A DNA stretch of 38,843 nucleotides, taken from NCBI GenBank assembly GCA_947455605.1, contig CANGOX010000024.1:1-38843 (forward strand), written 5' to 3'. The stretch's first letter is position 1; the number at the start of each line of letters is the position of its first letter. This DNA is from Chitinophagaceae bacterium (GTDB taxonomy: Bacteria > Bacteroidota > Bacteroidia > Chitinophagales > Chitinophagaceae). A program made the position numbers and the translations under genes. The notes under the pieces are model-generated. The model did no database searches, had not been told where the DNA came from, and worked only from the letters and a program-made list of their open reading frames with translations. Of the stretch, positions 1 to 8,697 are shown one piece after another.

Positions 1-610
1 AACCCATATTGCTGTACTCGTAAGCGAGCCCCGGATCATTGGAAAAAGAAATGCCTTTTTTGATCATGGCGATCATTTCTGCATCTGTTTTGGCCAATTG
101 CCTGTCGCCCCAGGGATTATCTTCCGGAAAACCTGCTGAATGTGATAATAAATTCAACACTGTGATCTCCGGCGCATCACTGGTTAGCTTCTGCCCTTTC
201 ATTTCAGGGATATAGAGATAAACGGGGTCACTTAGTTTCAGTTTTCCTTCATCTCTCAATTTCAATATCGCCATAGCCGTAAAACTTTTACTCATAGAGG
301 CAATACGAAACATCGATTTAGTGGTGGCAGGAATTTTATTATCTATATCCGTAAATCCTCCTGCTCCTGAATAAACAAGTTTTCCATCCACCACAATTCC
401 GAATGCATAACCAGGAAAATGATTTTTCTCTGCATATTCTTTATAGATCTTTTCCACTACCGGAAAAAGTGCCTGCATTTTCTGTAAGCGATCTGCGTCT
501 GCAAAAGCCGGCGGTTGGTAGGCAGCATTGGGATTAGGAATGGCTGCTTTATTTTGTGCGTGTACATTCACTGAGAATAGAATCGCGCATATCAGGATGA
601 TCTTTTTCAT
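1..610 (-). CDS. Serine hydrolase, beta-lactamase/class C PBP family (C-terminus outside window)
   Basis: This gene runs off the left edge, so only the first 203 residues are visible. The product begins with a typical signal peptide (MKKIILICAILFSVNVHAQ) and should be exported. Two active-site motifs of the class C beta-lactamase/esterase fold are present: SMSK (SxxK) at residues 105-108 within the stretch FRIASMSKSF, and YSN at residues 199-201. The third motif (KTG/HxG) would lie beyond the window. Such enzymes hydrolyse D-amino-acid peptides, esters or beta-lactams, and the substrate cannot be told from sequence. The ATG at 608-610 follows a palindromic repeat that separates it from the upstream thioredoxin-like gene on the same strand. 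Family call is strong and specific function unknown. Confidence 0.88.
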   Translation of the reverse strand, partial: MKKIILICAILFSVNVHAQNKAAIPNPNAAYQPPAFADADRLQKMQALFPVVEKIYKEYAEKNHFPGYAFGIVVDGKLVYSGAGGFTDIDNKIPATTKSMFRIASMSKSFTAMAILKLRDEGKLKLSDPVYLYIPEMKGQKLTSDAPEITVLNLLSHSAGFPEDNPWGDRQLAKTDAEMIAMIKKGISFSNDPGLAYEYSNMG

Positions 611-620
611 AAGTGTTTTC

Positions 621-676
621 TTTGCGCCTTTGCGTCTTTGCGTGGAATATTTGCACGCAGAGGCGCAAAGGCGCGG
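621..676. repeat. Word-iterated palindrome, GCGCCTTTGCG family
   Basis: A left arm at 624-644 and a right arm at 654-674 pair over 21 positions, with only G:T deviations, around a 9-base AT-rich loop. The arms iterate the word TTTGCG(C/T)C. The element ends 9 bases from the stop codon of the thioredoxin-like gene, so it sits at that gene's 3' end. Related copies occur at 10206-10262 and 16955-17006, with a single right arm at 11214-11236. Confidence 0.85.
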
Positions 677-684
677 TTTTGGAA

Positions 685-2199
685 TTATTTTTTTAGTGCT
701 TCTTCAATCTGTTCAATCAGCTTCTGCCTATCCATGGGATAGCCGGCTTTCGATAATTCATAGGTTCCATCTTTATGGATGATGGCATAGGTTGGATATC
801 CATTCCCTTTCAATTTACCCATAATATCCTGTGTAAGTTTATAATTTGCCATCAGGTGTTGCCCTTCCATATCCAGATAGGCGATCAATTCTTTCCATTT
901 CTTTTCCTGGCCAATATCAAAGTTTGATACATACAGGTAATCAAGTCCCTTGCCTTTAAAATAAGATTTTAATGCTTTCCCGTTCTTTGAGATCTCCTCG
1001 CGGCAGGGACCACACCAGGTTCCCCACATATCCAGGAGAACAGTTTTCCCTTTCACGATGGCCAGTACTTCTTCAAAAGATTTGATCGTGGTGTCTCCAG
1101 GAACAAATACCATTTTGTCAGACAGTGGTGTTTTCATTTTCTGCAACATCAAAGAAACAGGCTCATCAAAACGTGCCCGATAACGGCTATCGGGAAACTG
1201 CCTGGTAAAGGTTTGATAGATATCTCCCATATTGGCGATCAATTCTCCGGTTAGTGCATGTTCAATGATGGTGGCATACATGAACTCTTTTGTTTTTCCG
1301 GTAAATTTTTTCTCAACAATTTTTTGCCGTAAACGGTTATCGATATCGTCAAACATCTCCCGTTTTTGGTCTGTATTATCAAACCCATACCATTCTTTTA
1401 GCACGCCTGCCAGATCTGTTTGTGTTGTTTCAACAATGCTTTCTTTTGTGCGAAGCAGGTAATCATCAATAAAGCTGAGGTATGCATGCACATTGATCGC
1501 TGCATCATTCGACAGTGGCACACGTGCCAACATCTCATTCAAAGGTTTTTTCCAGGCATCGATATTCCGTTTATACGAATCCCGCATATAAAACTTTCTT
1601 TCTTCTTCAAATGCGTAATATTTACTGAGCACCAGGTACTGCAATTCCTGTTTCCATGCTTCTTTAAATTCCAGTGATGGGTTGTTGTTTGCCATATATT
1701 TTGAGATGGCAATACTGTCTTTTGCAAACTCTGTATACAGGTAATTCAATACCTTATCCGGAATCGTGTCTTTCTGTTCCCGCTGCTCCTCCAGTCCTTC
1801 ATATTTACTCACAGACAGATGCCGGTTATCGCTATTGCCAATACCGGTTGTGGTAGTGATATATTCCGTTCCGTTAAACCGGAAGACCATATTTAACCGG
1901 TATCCGTTTTTGATAAACAGTGGTTGGGAAAAAGAATGATTCGACACCGTATCCCATCCGGACAAGAACATCATCTCAGAATTATTCACAGATAGCTCTA
2001 TCTGAAATTTTCCATCCTTGATCGGTATCTGCTGAAAATATTGTTCGTTACCAAAGGGGCCATTCATTTTATTGGCCAGCCTGAATAAACTCAATTCGTG
2101 AATGGTACCCATTTCAATACGGCCCTGTATGGTAGCTTTTTGTGCATGCGAAAATATTAAAAGAAACAAGCAAATAATAGTGAGCATCCTCTTTTGCAT
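685..2199 (-). CDS. TlpA-like thiol-disulfide oxidoreductase, exported
   Basis: A 504-residue protein with an N-terminal signal peptide (QKRMLTIICLFLLIFSHAQ). An N-terminal domain of about 350 residues of the type found in Bacteroidota TlpA proteins precedes a C-terminal thioredoxin domain. The redox motif WCGPC lies near residue 395, preceded by LLDMWGTWCGPCRE, and a cis-proline loop (GNGYPTYAII) follows about 70 residues later. It is expected to reduce or exchange disulfides in the periplasm or at the outer surface of the inner membrane, for example in cytochrome maturation or stress defence. The true substrate is unknown. It lies 9 bases downstream of the 2209-4218 gene on the same strand and could be co-transcribed. 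Either of two nearby methionines (residues 1 or 5) could start the protein. Confidence 0.88.
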   Translation of the reverse strand: MQKRMLTIICLFLLIFSHAQKATIQGRIEMGTIHELSLFRLANKMNGPFGNEQYFQQIPIKDGKFQIELSVNNSEMMFLSGWDTVSNHSFSQPLFIKNGYRLNMVFRFNGTEYITTTTGIGNSDNRHLSVSKYEGLEEQREQKDTIPDKVLNYLYTEFAKDSIAISKYMANNNPSLEFKEAWKQELQYLVLSKYYAFEEERKFYMRDSYKRNIDAWKKPLNEMLARVPLSNDAAINVHAYLSFIDDYLLRTKESIVETTQTDLAGVLKEWYGFDNTDQKREMFDDIDNRLRQKIVEKKFTGKTKEFMYATIIEHALTGELIANMGDIYQTFTRQFPDSRYRARFDEPVSLMLQKMKTPLSDKMVFVPGDTTIKSFEEVLAIVKGKTVLLDMWGTWCGPCREEISKNGKALKSYFKGKGLDYLYVSNFDIGQEKKWKELIAYLDMEGQHLMANYKLTQDIMGKLKGNGYPTYAIIHKDGTYELSKAGYPMDRQKLIEQIEEALKK

Positions 2200-2208
2200 A
2201 TATCAGTT

Positions 2209-4218
2209 TTAATACTTCAACAGTTTTTGAATATATGCTCCTAATCTGTTTTTTGCCAGAAAGTTTTTTTCCAGTTCCAAATTAAAAGGAATGGGTGTAT
2301 CCAATGAAGCACAACGCATTACAGGTGCATCCAGTAATTCGAAACAATGTTCGCTGATCCAGGCACTGATCTCACCGCCAATTCCTCCGATCAATGTATC
2401 CTCATGCAGTAACAATACTTTTCCTGTTTTGGCAACAGCTTCTTTGATGGCTGTATAATCTAAGGGCAATAAAGTCCGAAGGTCAAGGATATGTAATGAA
2501 ATTTCGGGATGGTTAGCCTGGTATTCATTTACCCAATGCAATCCCGCTCCATAAGTAATTACCGTTATCTCCTCACCTTCTTTCACCAATCTCGCTTTAC
2601 CAATTTCAACTTCATAATATTCTTCCGGCACTTCACCACTCACACTTCGATACAATGCTTTGTGTTCAAAAAACAAAACCGGGTTCGGATCATTGATTGC
2701 TGCAATCAGTAAACCTTTGGCATCATGGGGTGTTGCGGGGTATACAACTTTCAATCCCGGCACATGCGTAAACCAGGCTTCATTGCTTTGCGAATGAAAA
2801 GGACCCGCACCTACCCCTGCACCTGTAGGCATCCTTATTACTACATCTGCGCTTTGTCCCCAGCGGTAATGCATCTTGGCCAGGTTATTCACTATCTGGT
2901 TAAAGCCAACCGTAACGAAATCTGCAAACTGCATTTCCATCACCGATTTAAAGCCTTCCAAACTTAAGCCTAATGTACTTCCCACAATTGCACTTTCGCA
3001 TAAAGGTGTATTCCGCACGCGCTCTTTGCCAAATGCTTCCACAAATCCTTCTGTTATTTTAAATGCCCCTCCGTATTCAGCAATATCCTGACCCATGAGA
3101 ATGAGGTTGGGATGTTTTTGCATGCTTTGATGCAACGCTTCTTTAATGCCATCAAGAAGTCTGGAGTGAGAAGTCTGGAGTGAGAAGTCAGGTGAATCAA
3201 GTATTTCAACTCCAAGCTCCAAACTCCTAACTACAGACTTCTTCGCATACACATCCCTGATCTCTTCTTCCTCATCCACTACAAACGCTTCTTCCTCCGG
3301 CGCCTGCTTCAATTCTGTTTCTATATATTCTTTGAATTCATTCCGTATATCGGCGATGGTCATTTCGGAGATGATGTTTTCTGAAACAAGAAACTGTTCA
3401 AAGTTTTTGATCGGATCTCTTCTGCCCCATTCTTCAAACAATTCTTTGGGTACATATTTAGTACCGCTGGCTTCTTCATGGCCGCGCATGCGGAAGGTCA
3501 TGCATTCGATCAGATAAGGTTTTTGATTTTTAATGCAATAGTCACGTACGCCTCTGATGGTATCATACACTTCCAATACATTATTGCCATCAATCCGAAC
3601 GCCTTCCATGCCATAGCCTTTGGCTTTATCCACCAGACTTTCGCAACGGTATTGTTCATTTACAGGTGTACTTAACCCGTAGCCATTATTTTCTATCACA
3701 AATATTACGGGCAAGTCCCATACGGCTGCTACATTCAAAGCTTCATGAAAATCTCCTTCACTGGTTCCACCATCACCGCTGAATGTGAGGGATACTTTAT
3801 TCTCTTTCCTGAGTTTATACGCTAAAGCCACACCATCGGCAATGGCCAGTTGCGGACCCAGATGCGAGATCATTCCACAGATATAATGGGGCTTACTGCC
3901 AAAATGAAAACTACGCTCACGTCCCTTACTATATCCATCTTTATTTCCCTGCCATTGCATGAATAATTTATGCAGTGGCATTTGTCTTGCTGTGAATACC
4001 CCCAGATTCCTATGCAGCGGCATGATCCATTCGTTGCGTTGTAAAGCCAATGTTGCACCCACAGAAATAGCTTCCTGCCCAATTCCGCTAAACCATTTAC
4101 TGATCTTTCCCTGACGCAGCAATACCAGCATCTTCTCCTCGATCATACGGGGCATGAGGAGGTTACGGTAGATATAGATCAGTTCTTCGTTGGTGAATTG
4201 TTCCCGATTAAAGTTCAT
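2209..4218 (-). CDS. 2-oxoacid dehydrogenase E1, fused alpha-beta (pyruvate or branched-chain)
   Basis: A 669-residue fusion of the alpha and beta chains of a thiamine-diphosphate E1 component, a common arrangement in Bacteroidota. The alpha half (about 1-320) has the ThDP motif, GDGGTSEG near residue 145 followed by ENNGYG about 25 residues later. The beta half starts near residue 355 (LILMGQDIAEYGGAFKITEG) and ends in a transketolase C-domain (ITYGAGLHWV). E1 decarboxylates a 2-oxoacid and passes the acyl group to lipoyl-E2, but no E2 or E3 gene is in the window. The substrate (pyruvate versus branched-chain oxoacids) cannot be decided here. The linker between halves, about residues 325-355, is encoded by a word-iterated imperfect palindrome that resembles the intergenic elements. 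The ATG start lies 14 bases from another palindrome upstream. Confidence 0.9.
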   Translation of the reverse strand: MNFNREQFTNEELIYIYRNLLMPRMIEEKMLVLLRQGKISKWFSGIGQEAISVGATLALQRNEWIMPLHRNLGVFTARQMPLHKLFMQWQGNKDGYSKGRERSFHFGSKPHYICGMISHLGPQLAIADGVALAYKLRKENKVSLTFSGDGGTSEGDFHEALNVAAVWDLPVIFVIENNGYGLSTPVNEQYRCESLVDKAKGYGMEGVRIDGNNVLEVYDTIRGVRDYCIKNQKPYLIECMTFRMRGHEEASGTKYVPKELFEEWGRRDPIKNFEQFLVSENIISEMTIADIRNEFKEYIETELKQAPEEEAFVVDEEEEIRDVYAKKSVVRSLELGVEILDSPDFSLQTSHSRLLDGIKEALHQSMQKHPNLILMGQDIAEYGGAFKITEGFVEAFGKERVRNTPLCESAIVGSTLGLSLEGFKSVMEMQFADFVTVGFNQIVNNLAKMHYRWGQSADVVIRMPTGAGVGAGPFHSQSNEAWFTHVPGLKVVYPATPHDAKGLLIAAINDPNPVLFFEHKALYRSVSGEVPEEYYEVEIGKARLVKEGEEITVITYGAGLHWVNEYQANHPEISLHILDLRTLLPLDYTAIKEAVAKTGKVLLLHEDTLIGGIGGEISAWISEHCFELLDAPVMRCASLDTPIPFNLELEKNFLAKNRLGAYIQKLLKY
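3155..3243. repeat. Intragenic word-iterated palindrome in the E1 linker
   Basis: The left arm (3155-3190) iterates AAGTCTGGAGTGAG two and a half times. The right arm (3209-3243) is its imperfect reverse complement, with words of the form CTCCAAACTCC. It is translated in frame as part of the linker between the alpha and beta halves of the fused E1. The same word recurs inside the ABC ATPase gene near 14175-14210. Confidence 0.75.
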
Positions 4219-4231
4219 TGCGCAAATTTTG

Positions 4232-4289
4232 GTGAGTAGTGAGTAGTCAGTTGTGAGAACTTACTCACGACTGACCACTCACTACTCAC
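4232..4289. repeat. Word-iterated palindrome, GTGAGTAGT family
   Basis: The arms 4232-4257 and 4264-4289 match over 26 positions with two transitions, around a 6-base loop. They iterate GTGAGTAGT/GTCAGTTGT. The element sits 14 bases upstream of the E1 start codon, and about 50 bases beyond the terminator of the preceding gene. Close relatives lie at 12015-12073 and 24285-24365. Confidence 0.88.
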
Positions 4290-4336
4290 GGCTCACTAAG
4301 TTACTTGTATTTGCCTACCCGCAAAACCCTGCCCAT

Positions 4337-4369
4337 AAAAAAAGCCATCCCGCATTGCGAAATGGCTTT
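4337..4369 (-). terminator. Intrinsic terminator of the YccA-like gene
   Basis: Read on the minus strand, AAAGCCAT (4362-4369 complement) pairs with ATGGCTTT (4341-4348 complement). A run of seven T residues follows. It begins 20 bases after the stop codon of the 4389-5156 gene. Confidence 0.8.
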
Positions 4370-4388
4370 CTAAGAATTTATTGAATGA

Positions 4389-5156
4389 TTAATCGCGGCT
4401 GCCCAGTTTGCTTAACAGTCGGAGCATCTCAAGGTATAACCATACCAGGGTTACCAATAAACCGAATGCACCATACCATTCCATGAATTTAGGAGCACCT
4501 CTTTCCGCACCCTGCTCGATCATATCAAAATCCATGATCAGGTTTAATGCTGCAATCGCAACCACAAACAGGCTGATACCGATGCTCAGCCAACTGCTGT
4601 CGTACATAAAACTTACCTGAACGCCAAACAAACGCAGTACCATGGTCAACAGGTAAAAGATACCGATACCCATGGTGGCCATGATGATCACTGATTTGAA
4701 TTTTTCAGTGGCCTTAATGATGCGGAAATTATACAACAGGAACATGGAGATAGCCACGCCAAACGTAAGACCTACGGCCTGCATTACCAGTCCGGGATAT
4801 TTTTCTGCAAAAGCTGCATCGATCATAGCAGAGATCCCGCCAATGAATAAACCTTCGAGCAATCCATATAAAGGAGCCAAAAAGCCGGCCCAGTTGGGTT
4901 TAAAAGAAATAGCCAACCCGGTGATCAGACCGCCAAACACACCTACCATCAGCAAAGTGGTTACCATACCATTCTGCCCTTCGGCAAACAAATGCCAGCT
5001 GTAGGCCGCACCCGCGATCACCATCATCAGTAAAAATCCAAATTTGTTGATAGCCCCGCGCACACTCATGGTTCCCTGCATGCTTGCATCCAGATGCATG
5101 CTTTTGTCGAACATCTTCTGTGTTAAAGTTGGGTTACCCGATTTAAAAATTGCCAT
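4389..5156 (-). CDS. Bax inhibitor-1/YccA-like integral membrane protein
   Basis: A 255-residue protein with a short polar N-terminus (about 30 residues) and roughly seven hydrophobic segments from residue 38 to the end. Examples are FGFLLMMVIAGAAYSWHLF and LLTMVLRLFGV. The sequence and topology match the YccA/Bax-inhibitor-1-like family (COG4760 type) of Bacteroidota. Relatives have been linked to membrane stress and to FtsH interaction (YccA), but a role here is inference. A terminator follows directly, and a word-iterated palindrome separates it from the upstream deacetylase, so it is probably monocistronic. The minus-strand sequence TACATTTA about 30 bases upstream of the start could be the -7 box of its promoter, which is a weak call. 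Confidence 0.85.
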   Translation of the reverse strand: MAIFKSGNPTLTQKMFDKSMHLDASMQGTMSVRGAINKFGFLLMMVIAGAAYSWHLFAEGQNGMVTTLLMVGVFGGLITGLAISFKPNWAGFLAPLYGLLEGLFIGGISAMIDAAFAEKYPGLVMQAVGLTFGVAISMFLLYNFRIIKATEKFKSVIIMATMGIGIFYLLTMVLRLFGVQVSFMYDSSWLSIGISLFVVAIAALNLIMDFDMIEQGAERGAPKFMEWYGAFGLLVTLVWLYLEMLRLLSKLGSRD

Positions 5157-5233
5157 AGTCTGTAAAAATTTTGAATAGTAAATGTACGAAAACTATTACG
5201 TGTTTGGGTAAGGGAAGTATTTAAGGAAATACT

Positions 5234-5317
5234 AAAATTCGTGAGTCGTCAATCGTGAGTGGTGAGTGAAAACCAGATCTAATACCCACGATTATCAACT
5301 CATGACTCACGAAAATT
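5234..5317. repeat. Degenerate palindrome, GTGAGTAGT family
   Basis: The left arm 5240-5266 iterates CGTGAGTCGT/CGTGAGTGGT. The right arm 5285-5311 is an imperfect reverse complement that ends 5 bases from the stop codon of the deacetylase gene. It is more diverged than the other copies and looks like an ageing member. Confidence 0.65.
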
Positions 5318-6182
5318 ACAGCTTCACCGGTTTCTTCAACCCCGGATAATGATCCACTGTTTCAAACACATAATTGGGGTTCTGTTTCAGGATCTGAATG
5401 AATTTAGACAGTGATGCCAGATCGCCGGGGCGCTGAAACATACGGTCGTGACTTAAAATAACGAGATGATTGGGGGTATGCGTATCCATATGTGCAAATG
5501 CGCTATCTACCTGATTGGCCAGTTTTTGGGGTGATTGAACCGGGCGGGCATTTTTATGGTTAAAATTCCATTCCAAGTCCCAGCCAATGATATTATAACC
5601 GGCACTATCCAGCAATTCGGCTACCGGTCTTACCAAAACGGTAGCTTTCAGCTCGCCCTCCCTGGCCCATGAACGGTTACCGGGAAGGCGGAGTATTTTA
5701 TAGGGTACCTGGAGCGAATCCTGCGCCTGATAAAAATCCTGTTCGGCAAAATAGGGGTGGTGGTAGAAATCGAGGTACTTGTCGTTGGCATGGGTATAGC
5801 TGTGATTGCACAGTAATACCTGCGGGTACCCCTCCCGGATCATGGAAACGATCTTTTTGCCATCGCTTTTCTTAGCCATATGCAGGCCCACCATGAAAAA
5901 ACTGGCTTTAATGCCCTCCTGTTTTACCAGATCAAAACATTCAACGGTACCATGCTGGGGGCCATCATCGAAAGTGAGGTAGATGTACTTTTTGGTGCTG
6001 TCATAGGATACAGGCTTCCAGTCAAACTTATCTACCTGCTGTACCTTACCCGATTTCCCTGGATAATTATCCGAATCATCCCCCTTTCCTGTATTTGCCT
6101 GCCCATTACCGCAAGCCATCAGTGAAACCATTAAAATCGTGCATATACTGCCAATCATATACCTGTCGTTTTTACCCGTCAT
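5316..6182 (-). CDS. Polysaccharide deacetylase (NodB domain) lipoprotein
   Basis: A 288-residue product from the ATG at 6180-6182, with an in-frame GTG possible 15 bases upstream. The N-terminus carries a lipoprotein signal with the lipobox LMAC. The NodB metal-dependent deacetylase domain shows TFDDGP (motif 1, metal-binding Asp), HSYTH (motif 2, His-x3-His) and LRLPGNRSW (motif 3). The domain ends with VILSHD. Members remove acetyl groups from peptidoglycan, chitin-like polymers or other glycans, and the substrate here is unknown. It is expected on the periplasmic face of a membrane. The gene is divergent from korA, with about 160 bases between them that hold only a likely korA promoter. 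Confidence 0.87.
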   Translation of the reverse strand: MTGKNDRYMIGSICTILMVSLMACGNGQANTGKGDDSDNYPGKSGKVQQVDKFDWKPVSYDSTKKYIYLTFDDGPQHGTVECFDLVKQEGIKASFFMVGLHMAKKSDGKKIVSMIREGYPQVLLCNHSYTHANDKYLDFYHHPYFAEQDFYQAQDSLQVPYKILRLPGNRSWAREGELKATVLVRPVAELLDSAGYNIIGWDLEWNFNHKNARPVQSPQKLANQVDSAFAHMDTHTPNHLVILSHDRMFQRPGDLASLSKFIQILKQNPNYVFETVDHYPGLKKPVKL

Positions 6183-6312
6183 AGCCGGTTTTCCCACATT
6201 TAGCCTGTAAAGATAGTTAATGGGCAGAAACAGGTGCCCCGCTGCGGGATACTTTATAGAAACTATACCTTAAAATGATAAAAATCAGTATTTATCGTGC
6301 CCCGTTAATTTG

Positions 6313-6320
6313 TATCTTCG
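6313..6320 (+). promoter_or_regulatory. Candidate Bacteroidota -7 box for korA
   Basis: TATCTTCG resembles the TAnnTTTG consensus and lies 20 bases before the ATG. No clear TTTG box is seen at the -33 position (only TTTAT), so the call is tentative. Confidence 0.4.
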
Positions 6321-6340
6321 CCGGCACAATTTAAACTTCG

Positions 6341-8188
6341 ATGGCTAAAAAAGATGAAGTACTGCAGGACGTTGTAATCAAGTTTGCAGGCGATAGCGGG
6401 GACGGTATGCAACTTACCGGACAACAGTTTACCAATAACACAGCGATGTTGGGTATTGATCTGGCTACTTTCCCGGATTTTCCGGCGGAAATACGTGCCC
6501 CTATCGGTACCGTACCAGGTGTAAGTGGATTCCAATTGCATTTTTCTTCCAATAAGGTGTTTACACCGGGAGATATTGCAGACGTATTGGTTGCCATGAA
6601 CGCAGCGGCATTGAAAGTGAATTTGAAAGCCATTAAACCCGGCGGAAAGATCATCGTAAACCTCGAAGGTTTTGATGCGAGAAATCTGCGTTTGGCCAAC
6701 TATCCTGATGGAGTAAATCCATTGGAAGACGGCAGCCTCGACAGTTATGATGTGATTAAAATGGATGTTACCAAAATGACCCGCGAATCTTTGAAAGATT
6801 TTGCCGAGCTGGGTAACAAAGAGCGTGATCGTGCCAAGAACATGTTTGTACTCGGTTTCATCTACTGGATGTACAACCGTAGTCTCGAAACCACCATTGA
6901 TTTCTTAAAAGAGAAGTTCGGCAAAAAGCCAACCATCCTCAACAGTAATATCAAAGTATTACAGGCAGGTTATAACTATGGAGATACCACTGAAACTTTC
7001 ACTACCCGTTATAAAGTAGAGAAAGCGAAAATGAATCCGGGATTGTACAGAAGCATCATGGGTAACCAGGCTTTATCATTGGGGCTGATCGCCGCTGGTG
7101 AAAAAAGCGGTCTGGAAATTTTCCTGGGTGCCTATCCGATCACACCTGCTTCCGATATCTTACATGAATTAAGTAAATACAAAAGTTTTGGTATCAAAAC
7201 TTTCCAGGCAGAAGATGAGATCGCTGCCATTGCCTCTGCTATCGGCGCAAGCTATGGCGGATCATTGGGTGTAACGGCAACTTCGGGTCCGGGTATGGCA
7301 CTGAAAACAGAAGCCATGGGATTGGCAGTTATGCTGGAAATTCCGTTGGTGATCATCAATATCCAACGTGGCGGACCCTCAACCGGTTTGCCTACCAAAA
7401 CCGAACAGAGTGATCTGATGCAGGCTTATTACGGACGTAACGGCGAATGCCCTATGCCTGTTATTTCTACTTCTACTCCAAGTGATTGTTTTGAAGTAGC
7501 TTATGAAGCCTGTCGTTTATCGGTACAACACATGACACCGGTTATTTTATTGAGCGACGGATATATTGCCAATGGTGCAGAACCGTGGAAATTCCCGGCT
7601 GCAAAAGACCTGGCACCCATCATCGTTAATTTCAAGAAAGAACTGGCAGAAGGCGAAACCAAATTCCAGCCATACCGCAGAGATGAGAAACTGGCACGTT
7701 CATGGGCTATCCCCGGAACCGCAGGTTTTGAACACCGCATTGGCGGATTGGAGAAACAAGACGTTACCGGTAATATCAACTACGAACCCGAGAACCACCA
7801 GCACATGGTAAATGTTCGTCAGGCCAAAGTTGATAAGATCGCAGACTATATTCCATTACAAACCATCGACAGCGGTGAACAAAAAGGTAAAGTGCTGATT
7901 CTCGGATGGGGCTCTACATATGGCGCGATTAAAAGTGCAGCACTGGAATTACAGGCAGCCGGCCATGCAGTAAGCCATGCACATATCCGTTACCTGCGTC
8001 CATTCCCTAAGAACCTGGGCGACATTATCAAGAACTTTGATAAAGTACTGATCCCTGAGATCAATAATGGCCAGCTGGTTAAGATCATCCGTGATGAATA
8101 CATGGTAGATGCCGTTCCTTATAATAAAGTGATGGGTATTCCTATCACCAAAGGTGAGCTGGTAGATGTAGTGAAGAAGATGTTGTAA
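6341..8188 (+). CDS. korA: 2-oxoacid:ferredoxin oxidoreductase subunit alpha (fused gamma-alpha)
   Basis: A 615-residue protein that fuses the gamma domain (about 1-190, with FAGDSGDGMQLTGQQF near the N-terminus) to the alpha domain. The alpha domain includes GAYPITPASDIL near residue 262, TSGPGMALKTEAMG, and a C-terminal transketolase-like segment (GWGSTYGAIKSA). This matches KorA-type subunits that, with a separate ThDP/Fe-S beta subunit KorB, interconvert 2-oxoglutarate and succinyl-CoA (or a similar 2-oxoacid) using ferredoxin. The beta subunit normally sits directly downstream. Here a strong terminator and an unrelated MmcQ gene follow, so the partner must be elsewhere. The ATG was chosen because it directly precedes AKKDEVLQDVVIKFAGDSG and lies 20 bases after a TATCTTCG box. 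Confidence 0.9.
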   Translation: MAKKDEVLQDVVIKFAGDSGDGMQLTGQQFTNNTAMLGIDLATFPDFPAEIRAPIGTVPGVSGFQLHFSSNKVFTPGDIADVLVAMNAAALKVNLKAIKPGGKIIVNLEGFDARNLRLANYPDGVNPLEDGSLDSYDVIKMDVTKMTRESLKDFAELGNKERDRAKNMFVLGFIYWMYNRSLETTIDFLKEKFGKKPTILNSNIKVLQAGYNYGDTTETFTTRYKVEKAKMNPGLYRSIMGNQALSLGLIAAGEKSGLEIFLGAYPITPASDILHELSKYKSFGIKTFQAEDEIAAIASAIGASYGGSLGVTATSGPGMALKTEAMGLAVMLEIPLVIINIQRGGPSTGLPTKTEQSDLMQAYYGRNGECPMPVISTSTPSDCFEVAYEACRLSVQHMTPVILLSDGYIANGAEPWKFPAAKDLAPIIVNFKKELAEGETKFQPYRRDEKLARSWAIPGTAGFEHRIGGLEKQDVTGNINYEPENHQHMVNVRQAKVDKIADYIPLQTIDSGEQKGKVLILGWGSTYGAIKSAALELQAAGHAVSHAHIRYLRPFPKNLGDIIKNFDKVLIPEINNGQLVKIIRDEYMVDAVPYNKVMGIPITKGELVDVVKKML

Positions 8189-8223
8189 GAGCAAGCCGGA
8201 ACTAACTGCTTTGCACTATAAGT

Positions 8224-8257
8224 AAAAGAGAGAAGGTGAACACCTTCTCTCTTTTTT
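8224..8257 (+). terminator. Intrinsic terminator of korA
   Basis: AGAGAGAAGGTG (8227-8238) and CACCTTCTCTCT (8241-8252) are perfect complements with almost no loop. The right arm runs into a T tract. It lies about 40 bases after the korA stop and before the MmcQ gene, so the two genes are separate transcripts unless read-through occurs. Confidence 0.88.
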
Positions 8258-8295
8258 ATTCGGGTTACTCAATGATTTTAATTAAGTTTATTCTG

Positions 8296-8625
8296 ATGGA
8301 TATTGAACAGCTCCAGGAATATTGTTTAGGAAAGGCCGATACTGAGGAAACCCTTCCCTTCGGACCGGATACTTTGGTGTTTAAAGTAAACAGCAAGGTA
8401 TTCTTACTTACAGGACTCGATAGCCATCCCTTGCGTTTCAATGTAAAATGCGATCCGGATAGAGCCATAGAGTTAAGAGAGGAATATCCCGATACTGTTC
8501 TTCCCGGTTTTCATATGAATAAGAAACACTGGAATACAGTTATCATCAATGGTGTTCTATCTAACAAACAATTGAAGGAATTGATAGATCACTCTTACGA
8601 TCTGGTAAAAGGAAAGAAAAAATAA
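8296..8625 (+). CDS. MmcQ/YjbR family protein
   Basis: A 109-residue product that starts at MDIEQLQEYC. The longer in-frame start at 8236 is rejected because it lies inside the korA terminator stem. The sequence shows the family hallmarks: a short N-terminal helix, an early ETLPFGPDTLVFKV strand pair, a central FNVKCDPD, and a C-terminal HWNTVIINGVLSNKQLKELI stretch. The fold is that of YjbR/CyaY-like proteins, and family members have been called DNA-binding on structural grounds only. The biochemical role is not known. It is convergent with the lipoprotein gene downstream, with a palindrome between them. Confidence 0.85.
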   Translation: MDIEQLQEYCLGKADTEETLPFGPDTLVFKVNSKVFLLTGLDSHPLRFNVKCDPDRAIELREEYPDTVLPGFHMNKKHWNTVIINGVLSNKQLKELIDHSYDLVKGKKK

Positions 8626-8650
8626 CCCTCTGCGAAAACGCTCCTTTCTC

Positions 8651-8696
8651 TGCTTCTCTGCAGTTGGATAGAGCCCGCACCAACCACAGAGAAGCA
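8651..8696. repeat. Word palindrome between convergent genes (CTTCTCTGC words)
   Basis: TGCTTCTCTGCAGTTGG (8651-8667) pairs with 8680-8696 over 17 positions, with two G:U wobbles if read on the minus strand. CTCTGC words also extend upstream (8634-8650). It ends 2 bases from the stop of the minus-strand gene and could terminate transcription in both directions. Confidence 0.7.
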
Positions 8697-8697
8697 T

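Noticed and set aside
4672..5004. A 110-codon open frame on the plus strand in the YccA-like gene
   Set aside because: Shadow of the membrane protein on the other strand, with no motif.
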